Below, in pieces: positions 36,901-44,896 of a stretch of DNA of 64,000 nucleotides; the first letter of the stretch is position 1; each line of letters opens with the position of its first letter. Source of the stretch: Tuwongella immobilis (lineage in GTDB: Bacteria > Planctomycetota > Planctomycetia > Gemmatales > Gemmataceae). The stretch covers positions 2,580,920-2,644,919 of the forward strand of contig NZ_LR593887.1 in the NCBI RefSeq assembly GCF_901538355.1. The letters are read 5' to 3'. The position numbers and the translations under genes are program-made. Below the pieces are notes generated by a model, which saw only the letters and a program-made list of their open reading frames with translations, was not told where the DNA came from and did no database searches.

Positions 36901-37495
36901 GAAGCAGATTTTCGAGCCGTTCTTCACCACGAAATTTACCGGACGCGGATTGGGAATGTCGGCGGTTTTGGGCATCGCTCGCGGGCATTCCGGCGGGCTA
37001 ACCATCCACAGCCAAGTGGGGGTGGGCACGCGAATTCGCTTCTCGTTTCCCGCGCGGTACGAGTTGAGCCTGCAGCATTCGCCGCCGCAGAATCTGCATC
37101 CGGCGTTTCCCCCCAACAGCCTGATCTATGTGGTGGATGATGATCCATCGGTGCGGGATTCCGCATGCGACACGTTACAATCGTTGGGATACCGGGTTCG
37201 CGGTTTCAGCGATGCGACTGAGGCGATTGAGCAGTTTCGGATTCACGCATCGGAAATCTCGCTGGTACTCTCCGACCTGACGATGCCGGGATTGAGCGGC
37301 GAAGAAATCATGCATCAATTGCTGCAAATTCGTCCTTCGACACCAGTGATTCTCATGAGTGGGTACACCGAAACCGACCTCCAAAATCGGTTTGCCCGTC
37401 TGGGATTCGCGGCATTTCTCTCCAAGCCGTTCAATCAGCAGGAACTTCAGCAGCGGCTCCAGGAAGCTGCGAATCGAACCGTCCAAGTCTCTTGA
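33965..37495 (+). CDS. Hybrid histidine kinase with five PAS domains and a receiver
   Basis: This encodes 1176 residues from the ATG at 33965. The N-terminal 140 residues hold about four membrane helices of a DUF4118/MASE-like sensor region. Five PAS domains follow (about 152-275, 280-395, 420-530, 535-655 and 660-780). The HisKA phosphoacceptor is His808 in LAHDFNN. The HATPase has NGSDAIGD and GRGLGMSAVLGIARGHSGG. The C-terminal receiver has DDD near its start, phosphoacceptor Asp1104 in LSDLTMPG and KPF. Inferred phosphotransfer is from His808 to Asp1104. No DNA-binding output domain or cognate regulator gene is adjacent, so it is an orphan hybrid kinase. Confidence 0.93.
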   Translation: MHAHLTFSQWLRGQSSHWNWQAPALAILGIGSAYLLNTIFANIFWESFPTCLYFVVIVLLARFTTAIATGLAIALAAIVLATTAPLGTETHPAPSYALIVRLLLFIAMATAVGGLALSWQWIRWRLLQQIDSLTIAQRLIQEEFAARSLAEQNLRESESRYRRALHSSMVGIGLIDLQGVCLEANPALCDMFGYSETSLVGRSIFDLTHPDDRPKSQIFFNDCLHGDQPAYQFEKRYLHADGSIVHAVCSVSMVLDASGNPTSAVIQISDLTRQKRVEQQLAERESRLHKLAENIPNGAVFQIIVHPNGSRRFLVCSAGMAAITGIPLPDLVDDCSVLSSRIHPDDRKSIEQHEQQAIIDRKPMDVQIRMFRDDGSIRWLNFRSSPRPLPTGEVIWDGILADVTEYHQTLQQLMFGEARLKSILTSMPDTVFLLNSEAKFQGVYTSRPDLLPASESQLIGQSLFAMLPIDSVEFAKQAFEQLAATGQPQGFEFVLTRGSGTECFEASLSVCGLNEVLVIVRDVTGRRYAEAAMRESEARFQAFMDHIPLGAWILDRNSRVVYVNRFYGDMAGINPNVLIGRKAYDLYTPEAAEYHRANDLQVLQTNRPIDRLEPYLRSDGVRGEVLVVKFPIVRQDGERYIGAVALDITERTRFEHELRESERRLRSILDFSPTVISIKDLMGRYQFVNQRFVELFNRPTGSIIGRSASDLVPTEIADRWRETEVEVISTRKPMTFEETLPLSAGEHHFLSVVFPLIADDTTVYGICTIASDITKQKQDEAQKELITAQLQASDKLKSLGVLAGGLAHDFNNLLQPILGYTELLMNALPEDFAFRSMLPPITRAAQQSAQLCRQLLAYAGKGRFKVGPTNLNDAIAEMLELLRVTVSKRVTLLFQPAESLPLIEADRSQLGQVLLNLVINGSDAIGDVPGTVTIRTGCEYLDESQTRQLIPAIEGDPKSGSYVYVEVEDTGSGMTADVMKQIFEPFFTTKFTGRGLGMSAVLGIARGHSGGLTIHSQVGVGTRIRFSFPARYELSLQHSPPQNLHPAFPPNSLIYVVDDDPSVRDSACDTLQSLGYRVRGFSDATEAIEQFRIHASEISLVLSDLTMPGLSGEEIMHQLLQIRPSTPVILMSGYTETDLQNRFARLGFAAFLSKPFNQQELQQRLQEAANRTVQVS

Positions 37496-37510
37496 ATCGA
37501 GGCCATCGCT

Positions 37511-38155
37511 TTGAGTACGAGTGAATCGGTGCCAACACGGATGCGAATTGCGGTGTTGCTGTCTGGCGGCGGAACGACGCTGCAAAATCTGCTAGATCGC
37601 ATCGCCGAGGGGAGCCTGCCGGTCGAAATCGCGCTGGTGATCTCCAGCCGAGCGGGAGTGAAGGGGATCGAGCGAGCCGAACGCGCTGGCATTCCCACGC
37701 AAGTGATGACTCGCAAAGCCTTTGGATCAATCGATGCAATGTCCGAAGCGATTTTTTCGGAATGTCGGAAGATCGGTGCCGAGCTGATTTGTCTCGCCGG
37801 TTATCTGCAACGATTGCGAATACCAGCGGATTTCGTTCATCGGGTCATCAACATCCATCCATCGCTCTTGCCGGCATTTGGCGGGCAAGGGATGTATGGA
37901 CACCATGTTCATGAAGCTGTCTTAGCGTTTGGCGCGAAAGTGTCGGGCTGTACGGTGCATTTCACCGATGATGAGTACGATCACGGGCCGATCATCGCCC
38001 AGCGGGCGGTTCCCGTGCTGGACGATGACACCCCAGAGACACTCGCTGCCCGCGTGTTCGAGCAGGAGTGCCAAGTGTATCCCGAGGTCATTCGGTCTTT
38101 CGCTTTGCGTCGCTTGCGGATTGACGGGCGATGCGTGCGGCAAGTGCCGGGTTGA
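37511..38155 (+). CDS. purN: Phosphoribosylglycinamide formyltransferase
   Basis: This encodes 214 residues from a TTG at 37511 that has GAGG eight bases upstream; an ATG at 37541 (MRIAVLLSGG) lacks a good ribosome site but is the classical N-terminus. The enzyme transfers formyl from 10-formyl-THF to GAR in purine synthesis. Signature SGGGTTLQNLLD, the catalytic Asn/His of INIHPSLLPAF, and the Asp-containing DDEYDHGPII are intact. The 3' end overlaps the convergent purD gene by 68 bases. Confidence 0.95.
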   Translation: MSTSESVPTRMRIAVLLSGGGTTLQNLLDRIAEGSLPVEIALVISSRAGVKGIERAERAGIPTQVMTRKAFGSIDAMSEAIFSECRKIGAELICLAGYLQRLRIPADFVHRVINIHPSLLPAFGGQGMYGHHVHEAVLAFGAKVSGCTVHFTDDEYDHGPIIAQRAVPVLDDDTPETLAARVFEQECQVYPEVIRSFALRRLRIDGRCVRQVPG

Positions 38156-39464
38156 GTTCGGACGGGGCCTTCGGAGTTGGCTTCACGCGCAACGCCTTGT
38201 CTGCAATATCTTTGCGATAGTGCATGCCGTTGAAATGAATCTTGGCCACCGCTTCATAGGCCCGTGTCTTGGCTGCCAGCAGATCATCGCCCAACGCGGT
38301 GACGGCCAGCACGCGGCCCCCATCGGTCATGACGCGATTGCCGATCAGTTTGGTGCCCGCGTGGAACACCTTCACATCGGGCATCTGGGCGACTTCGTCC
38401 AACCCGGAGATGATCTTGTCGGTTTCGTACTTGCCAGGATAGCCGCCGCTGGCCAGAACGACACAGACTGCCGGCCGCGGATCCCACTGGAGGGATTCGG
38501 CGGGGAACTCGTCGAGTCGCTCATCGACAACCGCTTCCAACAATTCGAGCAAGTCGGTCTTCAGCCGCATCAACAGCGGTTGCGTTTCGGGATCCCCGAA
38601 TCGGCAGTTGAATTCCAGCACCTTCGGCCCTTGGTTGGTCAACATCAGGCCGGTGAACAGCACCCCTTTGAACGGCGTGCGGCCTCGTTTCATGGCGTGA
38701 ACGACCGGCACCAGAATCGATTCATCCACTTCGGCGAGTAATTCCGGAGTGCCGATTGGAGCCGGGCAATAAGCACCCATGCCGCCAGTGTTCGGCCCTT
38801 CATCGTTGTCAAAGACCGCTTTATGATCTTGGGCACACGGCAACGGGAGAATCGTTCGGCCGCTGATGAGTGCAAAGCTGGATAGTTCTTCGCCTTCGAG
38901 CCGCTTTTCGATCACGATTTGTCGGCCCACTTTGGCACCGAACTCTTCGTGAATCATGATGCGTTCCACGGCGCGGACCGCGGCGGGCTTATCGGAGCAA
39001 ACAAACACGCCTTTGCCGGCAGCCAAGCCGTCCGCCTTCACCACCACGGGATATTCCCGCGACTCGATGTAACTTTTCGCGGGGTCGGGGTGGTCGAACA
39101 GGCGGAATTCGCTGGTCGGCACATCGGCATTGCGCATCAACGTCTTGGAGAAGACTTTGCTGGCTTCGAGTTGAGCGGCGGCTTTGGATGGGCCAAAGAC
39201 TCGCAATCCCTCGGCCTGGAACGCATCCACAATCCCCGCCGCCAGCGGATCTTCGGGGCCAATGATGGTCAACCCGATCGATTCTTTCTTGGCAAATTGG
39301 ATCAGCTTCGCCACGTCGTTGGGCTGGATGGGGACATTGGTGGCTTCCAGTGCCGTGCCCGCGTTGCCTGGCGCGACAAAGATTTTGCCCGCGCGAGGCG
39401 ATTGTCGGAGTTTCCAGACGATGGCATGCTCGCGGCCGCCTTTGCCAATCACCAGCACATTCAT
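38088..39464 (-). CDS. purD: Phosphoribosylamine-glycine ligase (GAR synthetase)
   Basis: This encodes 458 residues from the ATG at 39464; a GTG at 39473 would overlap the previous gene. It makes GAR from phosphoribosylamine, glycine and ATP, one step before PurN. ATP-grasp features are GKGGREHAIVWKL, GPEDPLAAGIVDAF, VVKADGLAAGKGV and FNCRFGDPETQPLL. The length is slightly above the usual 420-430 because of a basic C-terminal tail. The tail codons overlap purN on the other strand, an unusual tail-to-tail overlap of two successive pathway genes. Confidence 0.97.
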   Translation of the reverse strand: MNVLVIGKGGREHAIVWKLRQSPRAGKIFVAPGNAGTALEATNVPIQPNDVAKLIQFAKKESIGLTIIGPEDPLAAGIVDAFQAEGLRVFGPSKAAAQLEASKVFSKTLMRNADVPTSEFRLFDHPDPAKSYIESREYPVVVKADGLAAGKGVFVCSDKPAAVRAVERIMIHEEFGAKVGRQIVIEKRLEGEELSSFALISGRTILPLPCAQDHKAVFDNDEGPNTGGMGAYCPAPIGTPELLAEVDESILVPVVHAMKRGRTPFKGVLFTGLMLTNQGPKVLEFNCRFGDPETQPLLMRLKTDLLELLEAVVDERLDEFPAESLQWDPRPAVCVVLASGGYPGKYETDKIISGLDEVAQMPDVKVFHAGTKLIGNRVMTDGGRVLAVTALGDDLLAAKTRAYEAVAKIHFNGMHYRKDIADKALRVKPTPKAPSELNPALAARIARQSASDAKRKTE

Positions 39465-39469
39465 GAGGC

Positions 39470-39835
39470 TCACGCTCCCAGGTCACGACGCAAGGCCGCG
39501 AATAATTCCAGCAAATTTCGGCGATTCTGTCCCAAATCGCCTTTGCCCAACCGACTTTGACTGCGGGCATGCAGTTCGATCCCGGATTCGGTCGGGACGA
39601 TCCGCAGGGTGATATCATCGACAAATCGCAGGGTGCGCGTCCGGCGAGTCAGTCGCAGTGTTCCCGCCTCGGCAGCGGATTCCACAACCTGCCAACGGGG
39701 AAGGGTTTGCACGATTGCGCGAATGCGGTCAATCGCGTCACTGGCGGCAATCGGGTAACGCTGCGGCACCACATCGGCATGGGTGTTGGTGTCGGTGTCG
39801 GCAATGTTTTGGGTGAACCAGCGGATCAGCCCCAT
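39470..39835 (-). CDS. DUF1499-like protein
   Basis: This encodes 121 residues. The ATG at 39835 (MGLIRWFTQN) is favoured by GGGGGCGAG just upstream. The core contains PIAASDAIDRIRAIVQTLPR, WQVVESAAEAGTLRLTRR and TLRFVDDITLRIVPTESG. These match the DUF1499 pattern: a helix, then strands, then an FxDD segment, ending SRLGKGDLGQNRRN. Function is unknown; members are often near membrane proteins. It starts upstream of purD with only five bases between stop and start, so the two are almost certainly co-transcribed. Confidence 0.8.
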   Translation of the reverse strand: MGLIRWFTQNIADTDTNTHADVVPQRYPIAASDAIDRIRAIVQTLPRWQVVESAAEAGTLRLTRRTRTLRFVDDITLRIVPTESGIELHARSQSRLGKGDLGQNRRNLLELFAALRRDLGA

Positions 39836-39948
39836 GCGCTCGCCCCCTTCGCCTTCTGCGAAAAATTCGTATTTCACTACTGTAGCCGAATCGCTGGTTC
39901 TGACCAGCGGCTGTTCCCGGAACTTTCGTCTCGATCGTTGAGGACATG

Positions 39949-40812
39949 ATGCGTCGGATTGCTGCTGTTGGTTTGCTGGCTGCCATGCTCGTCACTGCGG
40001 GAGTGGTGGCCGACGAGAAGTTGAAGGGCATCGCCTGCCGATCGATCCACTTTGGATACCCCGGCCCGGAATCGATCGCTTACTACAACGAAATCACGGT
40101 CCACCAATCGGCGGAGGGCACCTATTTCATGGCCTGCGGCTTTACGCCGGGCTATTTCGGAATCCAAGAATTGGCCAACGGGAAAAAGTTGGTCCTGTTC
40201 TCGGTGTGGGATAATCATTCGGGCGATGATCCGACGAAGGTGCCGGAAGCGGACCGTGTGAAACTCCTGCACAAAGATCCGGCTGTTCGCGTGGGCCGAT
40301 TCGGTGGCGAGGGAACCGGCGGGCAGTCCTTCTTCGATTACGATTGGAAAGTGGGCGCAACCTATCGGTTTCTCGTCTCGGTGGCACCGGATGGCGACGA
40401 TCGCACGGCATTCACGGGATGGTTCTACCTGCCGGAAAAGTCCGAATGGAAAAAGTTGGTGACCTTTTCCACCAAGACGAATGTCAAACGGCTGCGTGGA
40501 TATAACTCGTTCGTCGAAGACTTTCGACGCAACCGCATCTCCGCCACGAAAACCCGTGAAGCCACCTTCGGACCGGCCTGGGTCGTGCAACCCGATGGCT
40601 CGTGGAAAGAACTCACCAAGGCTCGCTTTACTGGAGACAGCAATCCGGTCCGCAACATCCGCGCGGAGGTGGTCGGCAACCGCTTCAAACAAGCGACCGG
40701 CGGAAAAATCGAAGAGGGAGAATGGAAGCTGAACGGATTGCGCGAGCGCGCCGGGACACAACCTCCGAAGTTCCCGACTGAATTGATTCTCCCTGCGGCG
40801 AAAACCAAGTAA
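39949..40812 (+). CDS. Exported DUF3472-family protein
   Basis: This encodes 287 residues from the ATG at 39949, with TGAGGA five bases before it. A signal peptide (RRIAAVGLLAAMLVTAGVVA) is followed by the DUF3472 domain: FMACGFTPGYFGIQEL, VLFSVWDNHSGDDP, GRFGGEGTGGQSFFDYDWKVG, split here by residue class, and FTGWFYLPEKSEWK. A C-terminal segment has TKTREATFGPAWVVQPDGSW. The fold is expected to be a jelly-roll lectin-like sandwich acting outside the cytoplasm. Its ligand is unknown. It is divergent from the DUF1499-purD operon. Confidence 0.8.
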   Translation: MRRIAAVGLLAAMLVTAGVVADEKLKGIACRSIHFGYPGPESIAYYNEITVHQSAEGTYFMACGFTPGYFGIQELANGKKLVLFSVWDNHSGDDPTKVPEADRVKLLHKDPAVRVGRFGGEGTGGQSFFDYDWKVGATYRFLVSVAPDGDDRTAFTGWFYLPEKSEWKKLVTFSTKTNVKRLRGYNSFVEDFRRNRISATKTREATFGPAWVVQPDGSWKELTKARFTGDSNPVRNIRAEVVGNRFKQATGGKIEEGEWKLNGLRERAGTQPPKFPTELILPAAKTK

Positions 40813-40863
40813 ACTACGGTCACACGACAACGCGGCTTCGGTCTTCTTCGGGGAGCGAATGGG

Positions 40864-41355
40864 ATGCTCAAAACAGAAATTAAGCTCTCACGGTTTCTGG
40901 GAAATCATTTTCTCCAGTTGACGGCCGATTGGACGGATGAGCAATTGACTCTCGAGTTGGCTCCGGGTGTGAACACCCCCGTGTGGCTGTTGGGGCACAT
41001 GGCGGTGACCATGGATCTGGGATTGGAACTCATCGGCGATCACGCCCAATGTCCCACGGAATGGCATGAGATGTTCGGTCTGGGATCGACTCCCCGATCG
41101 ATGACCGCACCATTCCCCGCGAAGACCGATTTGGTGAAGATGTTCCAATCGAGCCATTCCCGGTTGCTGGATGCAGCGAATCGGGTGCCCGCCGAGTTGC
41201 TCGCCAGCAAGCATAATCTGCCGATTGATACGTTGCAGAATTATCTACCCACCGTGCAAGACGCGTTGTCTTATCTGATGACGACGCAACTGGCCATGGA
41301 TATCGGGCAGATGATTCTGCTGCGTCGGGCCGCCGGACTTCCCCCCGTTACCTAA
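40864..41355 (+). CDS. DinB-like four-helix protein
   Basis: This encodes 163 residues; GGGAG lies eight bases before the ATG. The protein is predicted all-helical. NTPVWLLGHMAVTMDLGLEL carries the first metal-site His in the WxxxHM context of DinB/DUF664 proteins. A second possible His is in WHEM, but the usual C-terminal H-x3-H is reduced: MTTQLAMDIGQ has Gln where a His is normal. The family includes thiol-dependent S-transferases and damage-inducible proteins; with a metal ligand apparently missing, enzyme activity is uncertain. Confidence 0.75.
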   Translation: MLKTEIKLSRFLGNHFLQLTADWTDEQLTLELAPGVNTPVWLLGHMAVTMDLGLELIGDHAQCPTEWHEMFGLGSTPRSMTAPFPAKTDLVKMFQSSHSRLLDAANRVPAELLASKHNLPIDTLQNYLPTVQDALSYLMTTQLAMDIGQMILLRRAAGLPPVT

Positions 41356-41522
41356 TCCACCGCGATGCAACTGCTTTTCCGATGGACGCTTGCGATTTAC
41401 CGATCAAATCGGAGAATTTTTCCGGTTGGATCGGTAAGTCCGTCTTGACCGAATGGGCAGACTTTGGCATCTTTCCCTGCACGCACTCGTTCTCGCATTC
41501 GCAGACCGTGCAACGCTCCATC

Positions 41523-42620
41523 ATGGATGAAAGGACGTTGACCGTGCCCGTGACCGTACGCCAGCTTGCGGAATGGGTTCACGGCGAGGTCGTCGGTGAT
41601 GCCGACCGGGTCATCGTAGCGGCCCGTACTCCCCGTGAGGCCCAACCGGGCGATATTGTCTTCCTCGATCATTTGCGCCATCGAGCAATGCTTGCACAAT
41701 CGCAGGCTTCCGCTTATGTCGCATCCGAGGATGCCGGTCTCGCCGAAAAGACGTTGATTCGAGTCAAAGACCCATTTGGGGCCTTTCTGATCCTTTTTCA
41801 ACGCCTCAATCAAATTCAAATTCCAGAACTCATCCCTGGAATTGACCCGACTGCACGGATCGATTCCACGGCTTCCGTGGATCCCACCGCGCGAATCGAC
41901 GCCTTCGCCGTGATCGGAGCGAATACCATCATCGGTCCACGCTGTTGGGTTCGTTCGGGAGTTGCCATAGGTGCCCGGTGCCGACTCGGTGCCGAGGTGC
42001 AACTGCACCCCCATGTCGTGTTGTATGATGATTGTTCGCTGGGCGATCGCGTCATTATTCATGCGAACGCGGTCCTTGGCGCGGATGGCTATGGCTATCG
42101 CTTCCAAGGGGGGCGACACGTCAAGATCCCCCAGATGGGCGGGGTCGTCATCGAAAACGATGTCGAAATCGGTGCCGGTAGCACGGTCGATCGTGGCACC
42201 TTTGGCCCCACCCGAATTGGGGAAGGTAGCAAGCTGGATAATCTGGTGATGGTCGGCCACAACACGCAGATTGGCCGCCATGTGCTCTTGTGTGCCCAGG
42301 TCGGAATCGCTGGCTCGTGTACGGTCGGTGATTATGTCGTCATGGGCGGGCAAGTCGGGGTCGGCGACCATCTCGAAATCGGCGATGGTGCCCAACTCGC
42401 CGGACAATCCGGAATCAAAGGCGACATCGAACCGCGACAACGGATCTTTGGCACACCAGGCGTGCCCATTCGGGAATGGAGTCGCTTGGCGATGGCGATG
42501 AAGAAAGTCCCGGAACTGCTGGAACTTGTCGAAAAACTCCGCGATCAACTCGATGCCTACGCGGAGTTACCGCCCGAGCGTGCCGACGAAGGGCGGCCAC
42601 CTCTTCGGGAGGCTTCGTAA
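41523..42620 (+). CDS. lpxD: UDP-3-O-acylglucosamine N-acyltransferase
   Basis: This encodes 365 residues from the ATG at 41523; downstream TTG and GTG codons after AAAGGA are alternatives. LpxD adds the second acyl chain in lipid A synthesis. The N-terminal uridine-binding domain includes PGDIVFLDHLRHRAML. The left-handed beta-helix has many hexapeptide repeats (IDSTASVDPTARIDAFAVIG, IGARCRLGAEVQLHPHVVL). The catalytic His region VGHNTQIGRHVLL is present. The C-terminal helix ends the protein. The stop is fused with the lpxI start (TAATG). Confidence 0.95.
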   Translation: MDERTLTVPVTVRQLAEWVHGEVVGDADRVIVAARTPREAQPGDIVFLDHLRHRAMLAQSQASAYVASEDAGLAEKTLIRVKDPFGAFLILFQRLNQIQIPELIPGIDPTARIDSTASVDPTARIDAFAVIGANTIIGPRCWVRSGVAIGARCRLGAEVQLHPHVVLYDDCSLGDRVIIHANAVLGADGYGYRFQGGRHVKIPQMGGVVIENDVEIGAGSTVDRGTFGPTRIGEGSKLDNLVMVGHNTQIGRHVLLCAQVGIAGSCTVGDYVVMGGQVGVGDHLEIGDGAQLAGQSGIKGDIEPRQRIFGTPGVPIREWSRLAMAMKKVPELLELVEKLRDQLDAYAELPPERADEGRPPLREAS

Positions 42621-43501
42621 TGCTGCAACAGTGGTTCGGTTGGCCGCGGTTTCAAACGCTCCGCAGCCAATCCACACAAGAGCCAATCGGCCTGCTCGCC
42701 GGAGCGGGCCGTTTTCCCATTCGCATCGCCGAGAAAGCCAAAAGTCTTGGCATCCCAGTCGTTTGCGTCGCCGTGCGCAATATGGCTTCCCCCGAATTGG
42801 AAGCCCTGAGCGATCGCTTCTATTGGACGGGGCTGGGCAAACTCGGCTACTCGATTCGCTGCTTTGTTCGCGAGCAAGTCCCACGCTTCACCATGGCCGG
42901 GAAATTCCACAAGGTGGAATTGATGAAGCCCCTGATGATGCTGCATCATCTCCCGGATTGGCGAGCGATTCGGTTTTGGATCAATCGCAACCGCCAGGAT
43001 AATCGGGACGACGCACTATTGTTGGGATTGATTGACGAGTTTGAACGCGACGGAGTCCGTTGCGTATCGGCATTGGAACTATGCCCGGAGTTACTCGTGC
43101 GAACCGGAATCCTGACCAAACGCGCGCCCAGCGAATCGGAATTGGCCGATATTGAATTCGGATGGAACCTCGCCAAGGAGATGGGGCGATTGGATGTGGG
43201 GCAGAGCGTGATGATCCGCAATCGCGCGGTCTTGGCTGTGGAAGCAATCGAAGGGACCGACTTGGCCATCCGCCGCGCGGGCGAGTTGTGCAAGAAAGCT
43301 CCGTTTGTTGTTGTGAAAGTCGCCAAGCCGCAGCAAGATCTGCGCTTTGATATGCCCACGATCGGCACCACGACCATCGAATCGATGCACGCGGTCGGTG
43401 GGAAAGTCCTCGCCATCGAAGCGGGCATGACGATTATCCTCGACGAGAGCGAAACCATCGCCCTCGCCGATCAATACGGAATTAGCATCGTCGCCCGATG
43501 A
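42620..43501 (+). CDS. lpxI: UDP-2,3-diacylglucosamine pyrophosphatase, LpxI type
   Basis: This encodes 293 residues, with the start in TAATG and GGGAGG seven bases upstream. LpxI (DUF1009) cleaves UDP-diacylglucosamine to lipid X by attack on the alpha phosphate, replacing LpxH. Evidence is the N-terminal GLLAGAGRFPIRIAEKAK, the central MAGKFHKVELMK, and the C-terminal DLAIRRAGELCKKAPFVVVK, DMPTIGTTTIESMHAVGG and EAGMTIILDES, all characteristic. The pair with lpxD indicates a lipid A pathway and so a genuine outer membrane. Confidence 0.95.
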   Translation: MLQQWFGWPRFQTLRSQSTQEPIGLLAGAGRFPIRIAEKAKSLGIPVVCVAVRNMASPELEALSDRFYWTGLGKLGYSIRCFVREQVPRFTMAGKFHKVELMKPLMMLHHLPDWRAIRFWINRNRQDNRDDALLLGLIDEFERDGVRCVSALELCPELLVRTGILTKRAPSESELADIEFGWNLAKEMGRLDVGQSVMIRNRAVLAVEAIEGTDLAIRRAGELCKKAPFVVVKVAKPQQDLRFDMPTIGTTTIESMHAVGGKVLAIEAGMTIILDESETIALADQYGISIVAR

Positions 43502-43508
43502 GATGGAT

Positions 43509-44369
43509 TTACTTGGGCGATTTTCGCGGGGTGAGTTCATCGCCGCGAATCGTCCACAAGTGCAGCAGGAATTGCTCGCCGGTTTCGTCTTTCATGGTAA
43601 TCGTCTGATCGGGCTTCCAATCTCCCATGGTGAAGCGGTGCGAGACGATCCGCGATCCCGGCTTCAGCGACTTCTGCAATATCGGGCGTAATTGCAAATT
43701 CAAATCATTGCCCATGTATAGCATCACCACGGACGCATCCGAATAATCGGGAATCTTGAGCACATCCGCCTGTCGGAATTCGACGCGATCGCCCACCTTC
43801 GCGCTCGCCGCGGTCTTCTTGGAATCGGCGATTCGTTCGGGGTCGAGGTCAATGCCGACGCCGCGTTTGGCTCCGAATTTGGACACAGCCGTGACGACGA
43901 TTCGCCCATCGCCGCAGCCCAGATCGTAGACAATATCGCCTTCTTTCACGCCCGCGAGTTCCAGCATGCGGTTGACCACCACTTGCGGCGTTGGCACGTA
44001 GCGAATCACAATCGAATCCGGTTGCGAATCTTCTTTGGGCCGCAGATCGACGCGAAATGGCGTGCCTGCCACGAATTCGACGGTACGCGTGCGCGTGATC
44101 GTGGTGTAATTATTGGGCGACCATACTGCCGTGAGTTTGTATTGATAGCGTTTGCCGGCCGTCAGCCGAGGCGTTTCAAAAATCCGTTCCACGCCGGTGG
44201 TGGTGGTGGCTGTCTCATCAATGGTGAGCTTGGCCGTGGGGTAGGGCATGGTGACCGTCATTTGAGTGGTCACGGAGTCGCTGGACTGAGCCGATGCAGG
44301 AATGGTCACCACCAGTGACCCAATTCCGATCATGAGGCATGCGAACAAACGGCAGATGTGGCGAATCAT
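43509..44369 (-). CDS. Exported TIGR03000-like domain fused to SAM methyltransferase
   Basis: This encodes 286 residues from the ATG at 44369. A signal peptide (FACLMIGIGSLVVTIPASA) precedes an N-terminal beta-sandwich like TIGR03000 of planctomycetes: MPYPTAKLTIDETAT, then GVERIFETPRLTAGKRYQYK. The second half is a class I methyltransferase with the SAM motif VYDLGCGDGRIVVTAV, acidic GVGIDLDPERI and a motif IV region VVMLYMGNDLN. The methyltransferase part resembles methyltransferase-domain proteins that act in the cytoplasm, yet a signal is present here. Substrate unknown. Confidence 0.82.
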   Translation of the reverse strand: MIRHICRLFACLMIGIGSLVVTIPASAQSSDSVTTQMTVTMPYPTAKLTIDETATTTTGVERIFETPRLTAGKRYQYKLTAVWSPNNYTTITRTRTVEFVAGTPFRVDLRPKEDSQPDSIVIRYVPTPQVVVNRMLELAGVKEGDIVYDLGCGDGRIVVTAVSKFGAKRGVGIDLDPERIADSKKTAASAKVGDRVEFRQADVLKIPDYSDASVVMLYMGNDLNLQLRPILQKSLKPGSRIVSHRFTMGDWKPDQTITMKDETGEQFLLHLWTIRGDELTPRKSPK

Positions 44370-44494
44370 CGAATCGTGAACTCCAATCCACGGGACCACG
44401 ACGAATGGTTACGCCCTGATTGTGGCCAATCGTCGCGATTCTCGCTAGATCGCTCGCAACGGAATTTCTCGGAATCGCCCAGACGGGAGCGGCC

Positions 44495-44896
44495 ATGTGG
44501 GATTCGGCATTTCGGGCGATGTTGCCCTGGTTATTGGTGGGACTGGGCGGGGCGATGGGGAGCATGCTTCGCTACACCACGGGGCGCTATCTTGCGGGGT
44601 ATCCCTGGGCGAAGGAATTTCCGGTGGGGACGTTCCTGGTGAACATCGTTGGGAGTTTCGTGCTTGGTGTGCTCATGGTGCTCTGCATCGAGCGCTCGGA
44701 CCCGCCGCGCCGAGAGTGGCAACTGCTGCTGGGCACCGGATTCTGTGGCGGATTAACCACCTTCTCGACATTTCAATGGGAGTTATTTGAACGAGTGCGA
44801 GAAGGTCGGATCGGCCTGGCGTTTCTCTATTTTGCCAGTAGCCTGCTGGCGGGATTTGTGGCAGTGGTCTTGGCCGTGCGATGGTTGGATCGCTGA
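44495..44896 (+). CDS. crcB: Fluoride exporter (Fluc/CrcB)
   Basis: This encodes 133 residues from the ATG at 44495; CGGGAG lies five bases upstream. Four membrane helices carry the family motifs GGAMGSMLRYTTGRYL, PVGTFLVNIVGSFVLG and GTGFCGGLTTFSTFQWE, which form the dual-topology dimeric fluoride channel. A single gene suggests a homodimer. I found no fluoride riboswitch in the 125 bases upstream. It is divergent from the exported methyltransferase and ends head-to-tail with the phosphatase gene on the other strand (no gap). Confidence 0.95.
   Translation: MWDSAFRAMLPWLLVGLGGAMGSMLRYTTGRYLAGYPWAKEFPVGTFLVNIVGSFVLGVLMVLCIERSDPPRREWQLLLGTGFCGGLTTFSTFQWELFERVREGRIGLAFLYFASSLLAGFVAVVLAVRWLDR

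Noticed and set aside
44370-44494. Possible fluoride riboswitch upstream of crcB
   Set aside because: The conserved crcB-motif sequence elements were looked for and not seen.
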